Below, one piece after another: positions 35,403-43,470 of a stretch of DNA of 64,000 bases. The stretch covers positions 1 to 64,000 of the forward strand of contig JAMFSU010000004.1 of the NCBI GenBank assembly GCA_026225475.1, read 5' to 3'. The notes beneath the pieces are model-generated. The model worked only from the letters and a program-made list of their open reading frames with translations, made no database searches and was not told where the DNA came from. This DNA comes from Duganella sp. (GTDB lineage: Bacteria; Pseudomonadota; Gammaproteobacteria; Burkholderiales; Burkholderiaceae_D). Positions within the stretch are counted from its first letter, which is position 1. The number at the start of each line of letters is the position of its first letter. A program made the position numbers and the translations under genes.

Positions 35403-36266
35403 TTAGCTTAACTGGCGATGCCGTATCACCACATGCTCGTGGGCGGCAAAGTAAGCAGCGAGCTGTTCGACAACGTAGACCGAACGATGTTGGCCGCCGG
35501 TGCAACCAATAGCGACAGTGAGGTAGCTGCGATTGTCGCGCTTGAATGCGGGCAGCCATTTTTCGACAAAATTGCGGATGTCGCCGAACAAATCGTTGAC
35601 TTCCGGCAAGTCGGCCAGGAACTCAATCACCGGGGCATCGCGCCCGGTCAGCGCACGCAGCTTGGGGTCGTAATGTGGATTGGGTAGTACCCGTACGTCA
35701 AACACCAGGTCGGCATCAAGCGGCACGCCGAACTTGAACGCAAACGATTCGAACAGCACCGTCAGCGTGGCCTGCGCACTGTCGATCAGATCGCGTATCC
35801 AGGCGCGCAATTTGTTGGCGCTGAGATCGGATGTGTCGATCACATGGCCCAGGCCTTCCATCACGCTAAGCATTTCGCGCTCGCGATGGATGCATTCGGT
35901 GAGTGTCATGCGGTCGGTTGGATTGTGGTTGGGCAGCAGACGATGCGACAGCGGATGGCTGCGGCGGGTTTCCGAAAAACGCGTAATCAGCGATTCGGTA
36001 GTCGCCGTCAGAAAAAACACTTTGACGTCATGTCCTTGTGCTTTTAATGCGGCAATATCCTTGCCGAGGCCCGCCAGCGAGTCTGCGCTGCGTGCATCGG
36101 TGGCGACGGCCAGCGTATCGTCGCCTTCGTTCAGACGTGTTTGCACCAAACTGAGCAACAGTGCCGGTGGCAGATTGTCGACACAAAAATAGCCAGCATC
36201 TTCGAGCACGTGAAGTGCCACCGATTTGCCTGAGCCGGAAATGCCAGTAATGAGAACGATACGCAT
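35403..36266 (-). CDS. rapZ: RNase adapter protein RapZ
   Basis: P-loop nucleotide-binding protein of 287 residues. Walker A is GISGSGKS near the N terminus; the C-terminal domain holds GCTGGQHRSVYVVEQLA. In enterobacteria RapZ directs small RNA GlmZ to RNase E to set glucosamine-6-phosphate synthase levels; the partner in this organism is unknown. It is 69 bases downstream of hprK on the same strand, giving the order ptsN-hprK-rapZ. Start is the ATG placing Walker A at residue 8. Confidence 0.94.
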   Translation of the reverse strand: MRIVLITGISGSGKSVALHVLEDAGYFCVDNLPPALLLSLVQTRLNEGDDTLAVATDARSADSLAGLGKDIAALKAQGHDVKVFFLTATTESLITRFSETRRSHPLSHRLLPNHNPTDRMTLTECIHREREMLSVMEGLGHVIDTSDLSANKLRAWIRDLIDSAQATLTVLFESFAFKFGVPLDADLVFDVRVLPNPHYDPKLRALTGRDAPVIEFLADLPEVNDLFGDIRNFVEKWLPAFKRDNRSYLTVAIGCTGGQHRSVYVVEQLAAYFAAHEHVVIRHRQLS

Positions 36267-36335
36267 AGAGGTGATGATACCTTATCTCGGACTGGCAAAA
36301 AATGACAGGAATCCTGTCGCCGCGGTGCCTAACGC

Positions 36336-37274
36336 TTATTCGCCGTTCATCGCCTTGCGTTGCCGGTCGATAAACTCCTTGAGAGTGTCGATGCCGCGTA
36401 ATTGCAATATAGTATTGCGCACGGCTGCTTCAAGCAGCACCGCAATGTTACGGCCGGCTGCCACAGGAATCACCACTTTGCGGATCGGCAGGCCCAGCAC
36501 ATCTTCAAACTGGGCGTCGAGCGGCAGCCGCTCGTAATTTTCCTCCAGCGTGCTGCGCCGGACCAGATGCACAATCAGCTTTAAGCGCATCTTGCGGCGG
36601 ACCGCCGTTTCGCCAAAGATGGCCTTGATATCGAGCAAGCCCAGACCGCGCACTTCCAGTAGATTTTGCAGCAGCGACGGACAGCGGCCTTCAATCATGT
36701 TGGGTGCAATGCGTGCGAACTCAACCGCGTCGTCGGCCACCAGCCCGTGACTGCGCGAAATCAGTTCTAGGCCGAGTTCGCTTTTGCCCAGACCGGATTC
36801 ACCAGTGATCAATACGCCGACACCGAGCACGTCCATGAACACACCATGCATGGTGATTTGTTGGGCCAGTTTCTTCGACAGATAGACGCGCAGGTAATCA
36901 ATGACTTGCGCGGCCGGCAGCGGCGTGGAAAACAGTGGAATATTTTTTTCGTCACAAATCGCCAGAATCTCCGGCGGCGTGGCCAGGCCTTGCGCGATGA
37001 TGAAGGCGGGCGGTTCGCCTGCGACCAATTCGGCGGTCTGGTAAGAGCGCGAGGTATTGGAAAGACGTTGGTAATACTCTGTTTCCTGATGACCAAAGAC
37101 CTGGATGCGACCAGGATGGATCAGGTTCAAGTGGCCCACTTGATCTGCTGCGGAAGCGGCATCGCCAGAAATGAGGCGTTCGCCGCCGGGAAAGCCGGCG
37201 AACCATCCCAATTGCAGCAATTCGCGATTTTCTTCGTACAGTTGCTGAATTGATAAGGCAGTAAATGCGGGCAT
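36336..37274 (-). CDS. hprK: HPr kinase/phosphorylase
   Basis: Bifunctional enzyme of 312 residues that phosphorylates and dephosphorylates a serine of HPr. The Walker A is [15 protein letters not shown] and the family signature is [16 protein letters not shown]. Proteobacterial HprK proteins are mostly regulatory, found with the nitrogen PTS rather than carbon catabolite repression as in Firmicutes. It begins 100 bases downstream of ptsN on the minus strand. ATG 37274 is followed by a normal N-terminal domain. Confidence 0.94.
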   Translation of the reverse strand: MPAFTALSIQQLYEENRELLQLGWFAGFPGGERLISGDAASAADQVGHLNLIHPGRIQVFGHQETEYYQRLSNTSRSYQTAELVAGEPPAFIIAQGLATPPEILAICDEKNIPLFSTPLPAAQVIDYLRVYLSKKLAQQITMHGVFMDVLGVGVLITGESGLGKSELGLELISRSHGLVADDAVEFARIAPNMIEGRCPSLLQNLLEVRGLGLLDIKAIFGETAVRRKMRLKLIVHLVRRSTLEENYERLPLDAQFEDVLGLPIRKVVIPVAAGRNIAVLLEAAVRNTILQLRGIDTLKEFIDRQRKAMNGE

Positions 37275-37374
37275 GACTCTCCAATGCAGCGATGATTTTC
37301 TTTAGGGCAATGTGGCGACGTAACGAGCGATATCCTGACGCTGCGAAACAGCTGGCAACGCAGGGTGTTGTTGT

Positions 37375-37848
37375 TTAATTGGTTTTTTCCAGTGACGGCT
37401 GCCAGCTCACCAGGCGTGAATAAACCGAAGCGGGATCGCTGTCACTGATCAGGTCGGCACGGAAGGCATTGTCGGAAAACATTTCGGCGATTTCCGACAG
37501 GATTTCCAGATGTTGCTGCGTCACATGATCTGGGATTAGCAGGAAGATCAACAGTTTGACCGGTTCACCGTCGGGCGACTCAAATGGAATCGGATCGCTC
37601 AAACGCATAAACAGCGCCAGTGGCGCCTTCAATCCCTTGATGCGGCCATGCGGTACGGCGACACCATGGCCCAGCCCTGTGGAACCGAGGCGTTCACGCG
37701 CAAACAGGTTTTCCGAAACCAAGGAGCGCGCGATGCCGCTGTTGTTTTCAAAGGTGAGTCCGGCTTGCTCGAATGCGCGTTTTTTGCTGGAGACTTCTAG
37801 GTCCAGAATGACGTTTTCTGGGGACAGGATTTTTGCAAGGTTTGTCAT
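37375..37848 (-). CDS. ptsN: PTS IIA-like nitrogen-regulatory protein
   Basis: EIIA-Ntr of 157 residues. The phosphorylated histidine is in GHGVAVPHGRIKGL. It relays phosphate state in the nitrogen-related PTS (PtsP, NPr) and typically affects potassium transport and sigma-54 systems. In many Burkholderiales rpoN and hpf lie just upstream; here pagP stands there instead. The start overlaps no other gene. Confidence 0.93.
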   Translation of the reverse strand: MTNLAKILSPENVILDLEVSSKKRAFEQAGLTFENNSGIARSLVSENLFARERLGSTGLGHGVAVPHGRIKGLKAPLALFMRLSDPIPFESPDGEPVKLLIFLLIPDHVTQQHLEILSEIAEMFSDNAFRADLISDSDPASVYSRLVSWQPSLEKTN

Positions 37849-38020
37849 GACACAAAAGAAAGGCGCTAGATAGGCTTTTGTGCAGGATTATAGGCTTCTT
37901 TATGAGTTCCGCAATGAATTCCGTCGTGCCGTCAACGCGAAGAGGAGATATTGCTTTTTTGCAAGAAAGAGGATGGAAAAACGGTGTTGACGATGTTACG
38001 CCAATACCGCTTCGCTCGAT

Positions 38021-38614
38021 TTACATTTCGATGCGGCCAAACACCAGTAATACGTCGCCGTTGTTTTTGTTCGCCGACAAGCGGGGAACATAGACAAACA
38101 TTATGCGTGCGTTTTTGGTGCCGATCGACGCCATTGGCAGCGCCACCGGGAATGGCACGTTGTCGAAGTAATCCTGGCGACTCATTAGCATGGCTGTGCC
38201 GCCAAAGCCAAGCTCCAGTGGTGTATGGGGGATTGAATACAGCCATTGATAGGCATAGCCAGCCTGGTATTGCGGATGACGGTGCGAGTCCTTGAGCACC
38301 ATGGCAAACAAGGATTCTTCATTGCCATCGCCGGTGCGCAGCGTCTTGCCATAGCCGAGGCCCCAGGCGTGTTCGTTGAGGGTGGCCAGCTTTTCCGCTG
38401 AATAGGTGCTACGGCCATGGTGTGCCAGGCCGGAGAAATAATAATCGTCATTGCCGTTATCGGCGATATTGGAGACGTGGTCCTTGACCGTTTGCCACCA
38501 ACTGAATTCGTCACTCTGCTGTGCCATGGCCGAGGTGGAGATGCCAAAGCAGCCCAGTGCGACCAAGCCGGAAAATGTGAAGCGACGAAAAACGGAAAGA
38601 AATAATTGGCTCAT
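38021..38614 (-). CDS. pagP: Lipid A palmitoyltransferase PagP
   Basis: Outer-membrane acyltransferase of 197 residues that moves palmitate from phospholipid to lipid A. A Sec signal (GLVALGCFGISTSAMA) ends in AMA. The catalytic His lies in GLAHHGRSTYS and the Asp-Ser pair in LKDSHRHPQYQAGYAYQW; the barrel text GLGYGKTLRTGDGNEESLF and GIEM-like ending (VFGRIEM) match the PagP eight-strand barrel. Known relatives are activated by PhoP/PhoQ; no clear PhoP box is seen upstream. It stands alone between ptsN and queF. Confidence 0.88.
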   Translation of the reverse strand: MSQLFLSVFRRFTFSGLVALGCFGISTSAMAQQSDEFSWWQTVKDHVSNIADNGNDDYYFSGLAHHGRSTYSAEKLATLNEHAWGLGYGKTLRTGDGNEESLFAMVLKDSHRHPQYQAGYAYQWLYSIPHTPLELGFGGTAMLMSRQDYFDNVPFPVALPMASIGTKNARIMFVYVPRLSANKNNGDVLLVFGRIEM

Positions 38615-39031
38615 GTTGATGGCTAGGAATGGTCGATTGCAATGGGTGCTCAGGGTTCGGTGAACCAGGCACTGGTTGCCGCAACAAGGTTGACCGGCGT
38701 CATCACCGGAAACCTAGATAAATTAGTTGTAAGGACGCTGTCGTCTGGCAAACGCGGAACTGCAGGCGCAACGCCGTAGATCCCAAAACGTGGAAAAAGT
38801 TTAATCGCACCCCTTAGTGAGAATCGATGTCAAGGCCAAAAATTGGTCTGAATGATGGCACAGAAATTTGAGTGAAAAAATCGAATTAGTACCAAAATGT
38901 TACTGAGTCGGATGCTGGTTTTCGATAGGGGAGTCCAGCAACGATACGGCTTTGCGCCGCATGCTTAGGGATATCTGTAACAAAACTGTTACTGCAGGTT
39001 ACTTGTCGGAAACGTGAGGGGCCGTGAAATC
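38615..39031. promoter_or_regulatory. Intergenic region pagP - queF, with an inverted repeat
   Basis: A 417-base gap between two minus-strand genes; no gene is supported. An inverted repeat GTAACA-AAAC-TGTTAC lies at 38977-38992, and a further TGTTACT copy at 38899-38905. It may be a regulator site for pagP or simply the end of the queF transcript; there is no T run suggesting a terminator. Confidence 0.4.
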
Positions 39032-39871
39032 TTATTGACGTGCATTACGCAGATTGGAGGGGGCACGTGCGGCCGAGAAATTGCTGCGCCAGGGATTGAT
39101 GTCCAAGCCACCGCGTCGCGTATAGCGCGCATACACGGACAGTTTTTGCGGGCGGCACTGGCGCAAGATGTCGATGAAAATACGTTCGACACATTGCTCG
39201 TGAAATTCGTTGTGTTCACGAAAACCGATCAGGTATTTCAACAATGCTTCTTGATTGATTGGCGCGCCGACATAATGAATTTGCACACTTCCCCAGTCGG
39301 GCTGACCCGTTACTGGGCAATTCGATTTAAGCAGGTGAGACAATAGTGTTTCTTCGACAATGGATTCGTCATGCTGCGCTGACAGCAGGCTCGGATCAGG
39401 ATGGCGGTCGACCACTTCGATATCGAGCCGGTCCAGCAACAAGCCACTGAGTTCGCCCATTTTCAATTGCGTGAAGGTGGCAGGTTCGGTCAGCGTAATT
39501 TGCACGCTAGCGCCGGCTGCTGCCGATAAATCTTTTTGCAGCGCATCGGTCAACTGTTGTTGATTCTCAAGCCGGGTCTGGTTGAAGGAGTTCAGGTAGA
39601 GCTTGAACGACTTGGATTCGATGATGTTGGGTGAAGCGGCGGGCACCATGAACGTGGCAATGGCGATTTGCGGTTTACCGCGCTGATTGAGCCACGATAC
39701 TTCATAGGCATTCCAGATATCGACGCCGAAAAATGGCAAGGTGCCGCGCAGCCCGAGTTCATCACGCTTGGCCTGGCGCGGAATCGGGAACAGCAACGAT
39801 GCATCGTAGCTGCTGGGATAGGCCGAGGCTTTGCCCAGCGGTGAGGTATCGGGAGAATTGCTGTGCGTCAT
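39032..39871 (-). CDS. queF: NADPH-dependent 7-cyano-7-deazaguanine reductase
   Basis: QueF of the long type (279 residues), reducing preQ0 to preQ1 in queuosine tRNA modification. The active-site Cys is in [19 protein letters not shown] and the binding region in [14 protein letters not shown]-terminal [20 protein letters not shown] is typical of bimodular QueF. ATG 39871 is chosen since the family starts MTHSNS-like; upstream residues in the open frame overlap ilvA. Other queuosine genes are not in the window. Confidence 0.95.
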   Translation of the reverse strand: MTHSNSPDTSPLGKASAYPSSYDASLLFPIPRQAKRDELGLRGTLPFFGVDIWNAYEVSWLNQRGKPQIAIATFMVPAASPNIIESKSFKLYLNSFNQTRLENQQQLTDALQKDLSAAAGASVQITLTEPATFTQLKMGELSGLLLDRLDIEVVDRHPDPSLLSAQHDESIVEETLLSHLLKSNCPVTGQPDWGSVQIHYVGAPINQEALLKYLIGFREHNEFHEQCVERIFIDILRQCRPQKLSVYARYTRRGGLDINPWRSNFSAARAPSNLRNARQ

Positions 39872-39914
39872 GGTGGTGCTTTCCTGGTATTGCTTCGATG
39901 CGCTTCGTCGGCAG

Positions 39915-41441
39915 TTAGCCGAGGAACAGTTTGTACAAAGGATTCTTGCTTTCATCCCAATGGCGGTATCCAAGATTGGACAGGAAGGTACGGAATGCCT
40001 TCATTTCCTTCTTTGGTACTTGCAGGCCGACCAGAATGCGGCCGATATCGCCGCCCTGATTGCGGTAATGGAACAGGCTGATATTCCAGTTGGGATTCAT
40101 GTTGCTGAGAAAGCGCATCAGCGCGCCCGGGCGTTCCGGGAATTCAAAGCGGTACAGCAACTCGTCCTGTGCCAGAGCACTCTTGCCGCCGACCAGATGG
40201 CGGATGTGCACCTTGGCCAGTTCATCATGGGTCAAGTCGAGCGTGGCGAAACCTTGCTTCTCGAAAGTCTTGGCGATCTTGGCAGGTTCGTCAGCGCTGG
40301 AAGTCTGGATGCCAACGAAGATATGTGCCGACTTGGCGTCGCTGATACGGTAATTGAATTCGGTGACGTTGCGCGGGCCAACGACTTCGCAGAAGCGTTT
40401 GAAGCTGCCGTGTTCTTCCGGAATCGTGACCGCGAAGACGGCTTCGCGTGCTTCGCCGACATCGGCCATTTCTGCAACGAAACGCAGGCGGTCGAAATTC
40501 ATGTTGGCGCCGCAGGCAATCGTGATCAGCGCTTCATTCTTGATCGGCTTCTTGCTGTTCTTGGCGCGTTCGATATAGGCCTTGGCACCGGCCACCGCCA
40601 GTGCACCTGCCGGTTCGACGATGCTGCGGGTGTCTTGGAAGATATCCTTGATGGCGGTGCAGACCGCATCGGTATCGACGATGATGATGTCGTCGACCAG
40701 TTCCTTGGTGATGCGGAAAGTTTCTTCGCCGACCAGTTTGACGGCGGTGCCGTCGGAGAACAGGCCGACATCGGACAAAGTGATGCGCCGTCCGGCCTTG
40801 ACGCTGCGGGCCATGGCATCGGAATCGGTGGTCTGCACGCCGATGATTTTGATATCGGGACGCACTGCCTTGACATAGGCGGCGATGCCGGAGATCAGGC
40901 CGCCGCCACCAATGGCGACGAAAATGGCGTGGATAGGATCTGGGTGCTGGCGCAGGATTTCCATGCCGACCGTACCTTGTCCTGCAATCACGTAAGGATC
41001 GTCAAACGGGTGGACAAAGGTTAGTTTGAGTTTCTTTTCCAGCGTTAACGCATGGTTGTAGGCATCGGTGAATGATTCGCCCGACAACACCACTTCGCCG
41101 CCGCGCGCAATGACCGCATCGATCTTGACCTTGGGGGTCGTGGTGGGCATCACGATCACGGCACGGCAGCCGAGCCGAGCTGCAGACAGCGCAACACCTT
41201 GTGCATGGTTGCCGGCCGAGGCGCAAATGACGCCGCGTTTCAATTGCGCCGACGAAAGATGGGCCATCTTGTTATAGGCACCGCGCAGCTTGAAGCTGAA
41301 CACGCTTTGCATGTCTTCGCGCTTGAAGTAAATCCGGTTTTCCATCCGTTGCGATAGCGTATTGGCAATCTCCAGCGGTGTTTCGACGGCAACATCGTAG
41401 ACACGGGCAGTGAGGATTTTTTGCAAATAGTCGGTGGTCAT
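39915..41441 (-). CDS. ilvA: Threonine ammonia-lyase, biosynthetic
   Basis: PLP enzyme of 508 residues converting threonine into 2-oxobutanoate for isoleucine synthesis. The Schiff-base Lys lies in [16 protein letters not shown]; the phosphate-binding glycine loop is [15 protein letters not shown]. Two C-terminal ACT-like regulatory domains (from about residue 330) allow isoleucine/valine feedback control. ATG 41441 has AAGAGA upstream; the frame opens further to 41618 but without family sequence. Its stop lies 43 bases from the queF start, so they may share a transcript. No leader peptide with Ile/Val codons is visible. Confidence 0.94.
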   Translation of the reverse strand: MTTDYLQKILTARVYDVAVETPLEIANTLSQRMENRIYFKREDMQSVFSFKLRGAYNKMAHLSSAQLKRGVICASAGNHAQGVALSAARLGCRAVIVMPTTTPKVKIDAVIARGGEVVLSGESFTDAYNHALTLEKKLKLTFVHPFDDPYVIAGQGTVGMEILRQHPDPIHAIFVAIGGGGLISGIAAYVKAVRPDIKIIGVQTTDSDAMARSVKAGRRITLSDVGLFSDGTAVKLVGEETFRITKELVDDIIIVDTDAVCTAIKDIFQDTRSIVEPAGALAVAGAKAYIERAKNSKKPIKNEALITIACGANMNFDRLRFVAEMADVGEAREAVFAVTIPEEHGSFKRFCEVVGPRNVTEFNYRISDAKSAHIFVGIQTSSADEPAKIAKTFEKQGFATLDLTHDELAKVHIRHLVGGKSALAQDELLYRFEFPERPGALMRFLSNMNPNWNISLFHYRNQGGDIGRILVGLQVPKKEMKAFRTFLSNLGYRHWDESKNPLYKLFLG

Positions 41442-41648
41442 AGTCTCTTTTTTTGGCACAATCGCTGTCGTCGGATGGCGCGAACCGGATAGCATCCCAA
41501 CGGTAGTAAGGCGGTAGGGATGGCAGAAAATGGTTTGCGCAGAACTCGACATTATAATGGAGTCACTCCGGGCTGCTGAAATGCCATCGCCCTTGCGCCT
41601 CATTCTCCGCAATGCCATCCACTCAACTCAACTCAGGTCTCCTCACGC

Positions 41649-42140
41649 ATGATTGAATCCGCCATACACTGGTTATTGCATACACTTGCTGTTCCGTCGG
41701 TCGGGCTTAGTTCCGTCTTCATCATCAGTTTTGTCTCAGCGACCTTGTTACCGCTAGGTTCGGAGCCGGCCGTGTTTGCCGTGATCAAAGCCAATCCGGC
41801 CATGTTCTGGTCGGTGATCCTGGTGGCAACGGTGGGCAACACGCTCGGTGGCGTGGTCGATTACTGGATGGGCTACGGCGCCAAGCAGGCGTTTGCCAAA
41901 GAGCGCTCCAGCCGCTGGTTTCACTGGCTGGAGCGGTTCGGCGCCAAAACCATGTTGTTGGCCTGGCTGCCGGGTATCGGCGATCCAATCTGTACGCTGG
42001 CCGGTTGGCTCAAGCTACCGTTCTGGCCATCAGTCATGTATATGGCGATCGGCAAATTCGTGCGCTATCTGTTGATGACTTGGTTGCTGCTGAATGTACC
42101 GGACGGTTTCTGGCGCAGTCTGGCCGACTGGCTGGCTTGA
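41649..42140 (+). CDS. YqaA-family membrane protein (VTT/DedA-like)
   Basis: Small membrane protein of 163 residues with four or five hydrophobic segments, the YqaA group of the DedA/VTT (SNARE-associated) superfamily. The signature is FVSATLLPLGSEPAVF followed by GNTLGGVVDYWMGYGAK and the re-entrant loop GIGDPICTLAGWLKLPFW. DedA relatives flip phospholipids or undecaprenyl phosphate; no specific role is known for YqaA. Its stop is 18 bases from that of the ZIP gene, convergent. Confidence 0.85.
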   Translation: MIESAIHWLLHTLAVPSVGLSSVFIISFVSATLLPLGSEPAVFAVIKANPAMFWSVILVATVGNTLGGVVDYWMGYGAKQAFAKERSSRWFHWLERFGAKTMLLAWLPGIGDPICTLAGWLKLPFWPSVMYMAIGKFVRYLLMTWLLLNVPDGFWRSLADWLA

Positions 42141-42158
42141 TCAGTGCATCAGTCGGTT

Positions 42159-43094
42159 TCAGCCGATCAGGGTATCAAGCAACATCATGGTGACGAAGCC
42201 TGCCATCAAGCCAAGCGTGGCCTGCGTCTCGTGGCCTTGACGATGCGATTCTGGAATCACTTCGTGGCTGATGACAAACAACATTGCGCCGCCAGCGCCC
42301 GCCATAGCCCACGGCAGTGCCGTGGCCGAGACACCGGTGGCGAGCGCGCCCAATACGCCGCCAATTGGTTCGACTAGGCCGGACAAAATTCCAGCGCCGG
42401 CTGATTTGAGTGCCGAATAGCCCAGCGTGCGCAAGGCCAGCGCCACCACCAATCCTTCCGGGATGTCTTGAATGCCGATGCCAGTGGCCAAGGCAATGCT
42501 CTTGCCGATGTCGTCACCGCCAAAGCCCACGCCGATCGCCAGGCCTTCCGGAAAATTGTGAATAGTGACCGCCATGACGAACATCCAGATGCGGCCGGTG
42601 CGGCTGGCATGGATGGCAGGGTTGGGGGCGATGAAATGCTGGTGCGGAATCAAATGATTGAGCGCCAGGATGAAAATGGCGCCAAGCATGATGCCAGTAG
42701 TGGTCAGCAACACCGAGGCAGTCTTGCCATAACCGAGTAGTTCCGCATGATGCATCGCCGGCAGGATCAGTGAAAACACGCTGGCGGCGAGCATGATGCC
42801 GCCGCCGTATCCAAGCAACACATCCTGGGTGCGTTCAGAGATGCGCCGTGTCAGCAGCACTCCCAATGCGCCCAGTGCGGTCAGGCCGGCGGCGGCCGAA
42901 GAGCCGATCAGCGCCAACCTGACCTCGGGATGGGTTAAAAAGAAGGCCTGCAATGCATCGTAGGATTTGATGCCGAGACAGACCACGCCCAGTACCAGCA
43001 TGGCCCATTGGCGCCAGCGCAGACTGGCGAGGATGCGGCCGCGGGTGCTGTCGCGGTCAAATGAGATCAGTTTTCGCAATTGTGCTTGTGTCAT
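42159..43094 (-). CDS. ZIP-family metal transporter
   Basis: Membrane protein of 311 residues, eight predicted helices. The metal-binding helix IV motif is VTIHNFPEGLAIGVGFGGD and helix V reads GIGIQDIPEGLVVALALR, both with the paired His/Glu and Pro-Glu-Gly typical of GufA/ZupT-like ZIP carriers. It should import zinc or other divalent ions. ATG 43094 is chosen because GAGGA stands 8 bases upstream; ATG 43103 and 43109 are in frame but less well placed. A 25-codon small ORF precedes it by 41 bases on the same strand. Confidence 0.88.
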   Translation of the reverse strand: MTQAQLRKLISFDRDSTRGRILASLRWRQWAMLVLGVVCLGIKSYDALQAFFLTHPEVRLALIGSSAAAGLTALGALGVLLTRRISERTQDVLLGYGGGIMLAASVFSLILPAMHHAELLGYGKTASVLLTTTGIMLGAIFILALNHLIPHQHFIAPNPAIHASRTGRIWMFVMAVTIHNFPEGLAIGVGFGGDDIGKSIALATGIGIQDIPEGLVVALALRTLGYSALKSAGAGILSGLVEPIGGVLGALATGVSATALPWAMAGAGGAMLFVISHEVIPESHRQGHETQATLGLMAGFVTMMLLDTLIG

Positions 43095-43135
43095 GGCAGT
43101 CATCCTCATTGGTGGATTGGCGGATGGCTGTCCCG

Positions 43136-43213
43136 TTAAGCTTTGCACTCGGCGTAGTCGGCGAGGGTGATGGCTAGATTCTCTAGAAATTCGATCATCA
43201 AGGCTTGCAACAT
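43136..43213 (-). CDS. Small ORF of 25 residues ahead of the ZIP transporter
   Basis: ATG at 43213 opens a 26-codon frame encoding MLQALMIEFLENLAITLADY followed by five more residues. A GGAG box stands 6 bases before the ATG, an optimal ribosome site. The peptide is a compact amphipathic helix with one Cys near the end, not a membrane span. It sits 41 bases before the ZIP gene on the same strand, so it may be a leader affecting ZIP translation or a small protein made with it. I do not recognise the family. It is too short to be picked up by usual gene length limits. Confidence 0.6.
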   Translation of the reverse strand: MLQALMIEFLENLAITLADYAECKA

Positions 43214-43257
43214 GGTGTTCTCCGCTGTTGTGAGTGGGGAACGTGTCCCGATTGCTC

Positions 43258-43321
43258 GATAATAAATTTAAACTATCAATTTGTAGAAATTGATTATATT
43301 TATCGATGCAATTGAAATATA
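43258..43321. promoter_or_regulatory. AT-rich palindromic control region before the ZIP operon
   Basis: A perfect inverted repeat ATCAATTT-GTAG-AAATTGAT lies at 43275-43294, and a second (TATATTT ... AAATATA, 13-base spacer) at 43295-43321. The stretch is far richer in A and T than its surroundings. It is 60-110 bases upstream of the small ORF, a promoter position for the minus-strand unit. A regulator for metal-responsive control is inferred only from position. The rest of 43214-43470 holds no further gene. Confidence 0.6.
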
Positions 43322-43470
43322 TGTGTTGCAGTGCAGAAATTCGCCTAACTGTGTCTATTTTACCTAAATAAGAACCATTCCGGATTGTTTTGCCAAAAGT
43401 AAGGGCATTCCGTCGCGCATGACGGCAATACGCTAAAATGCACATCCGGCAGCAGATTTTTTCTACATTG

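Noticed and set aside
41442..41648. Leader peptide before ilvA
   Set aside because: I looked for Ile/Val/Leu-rich small frames on the minus strand and found none.
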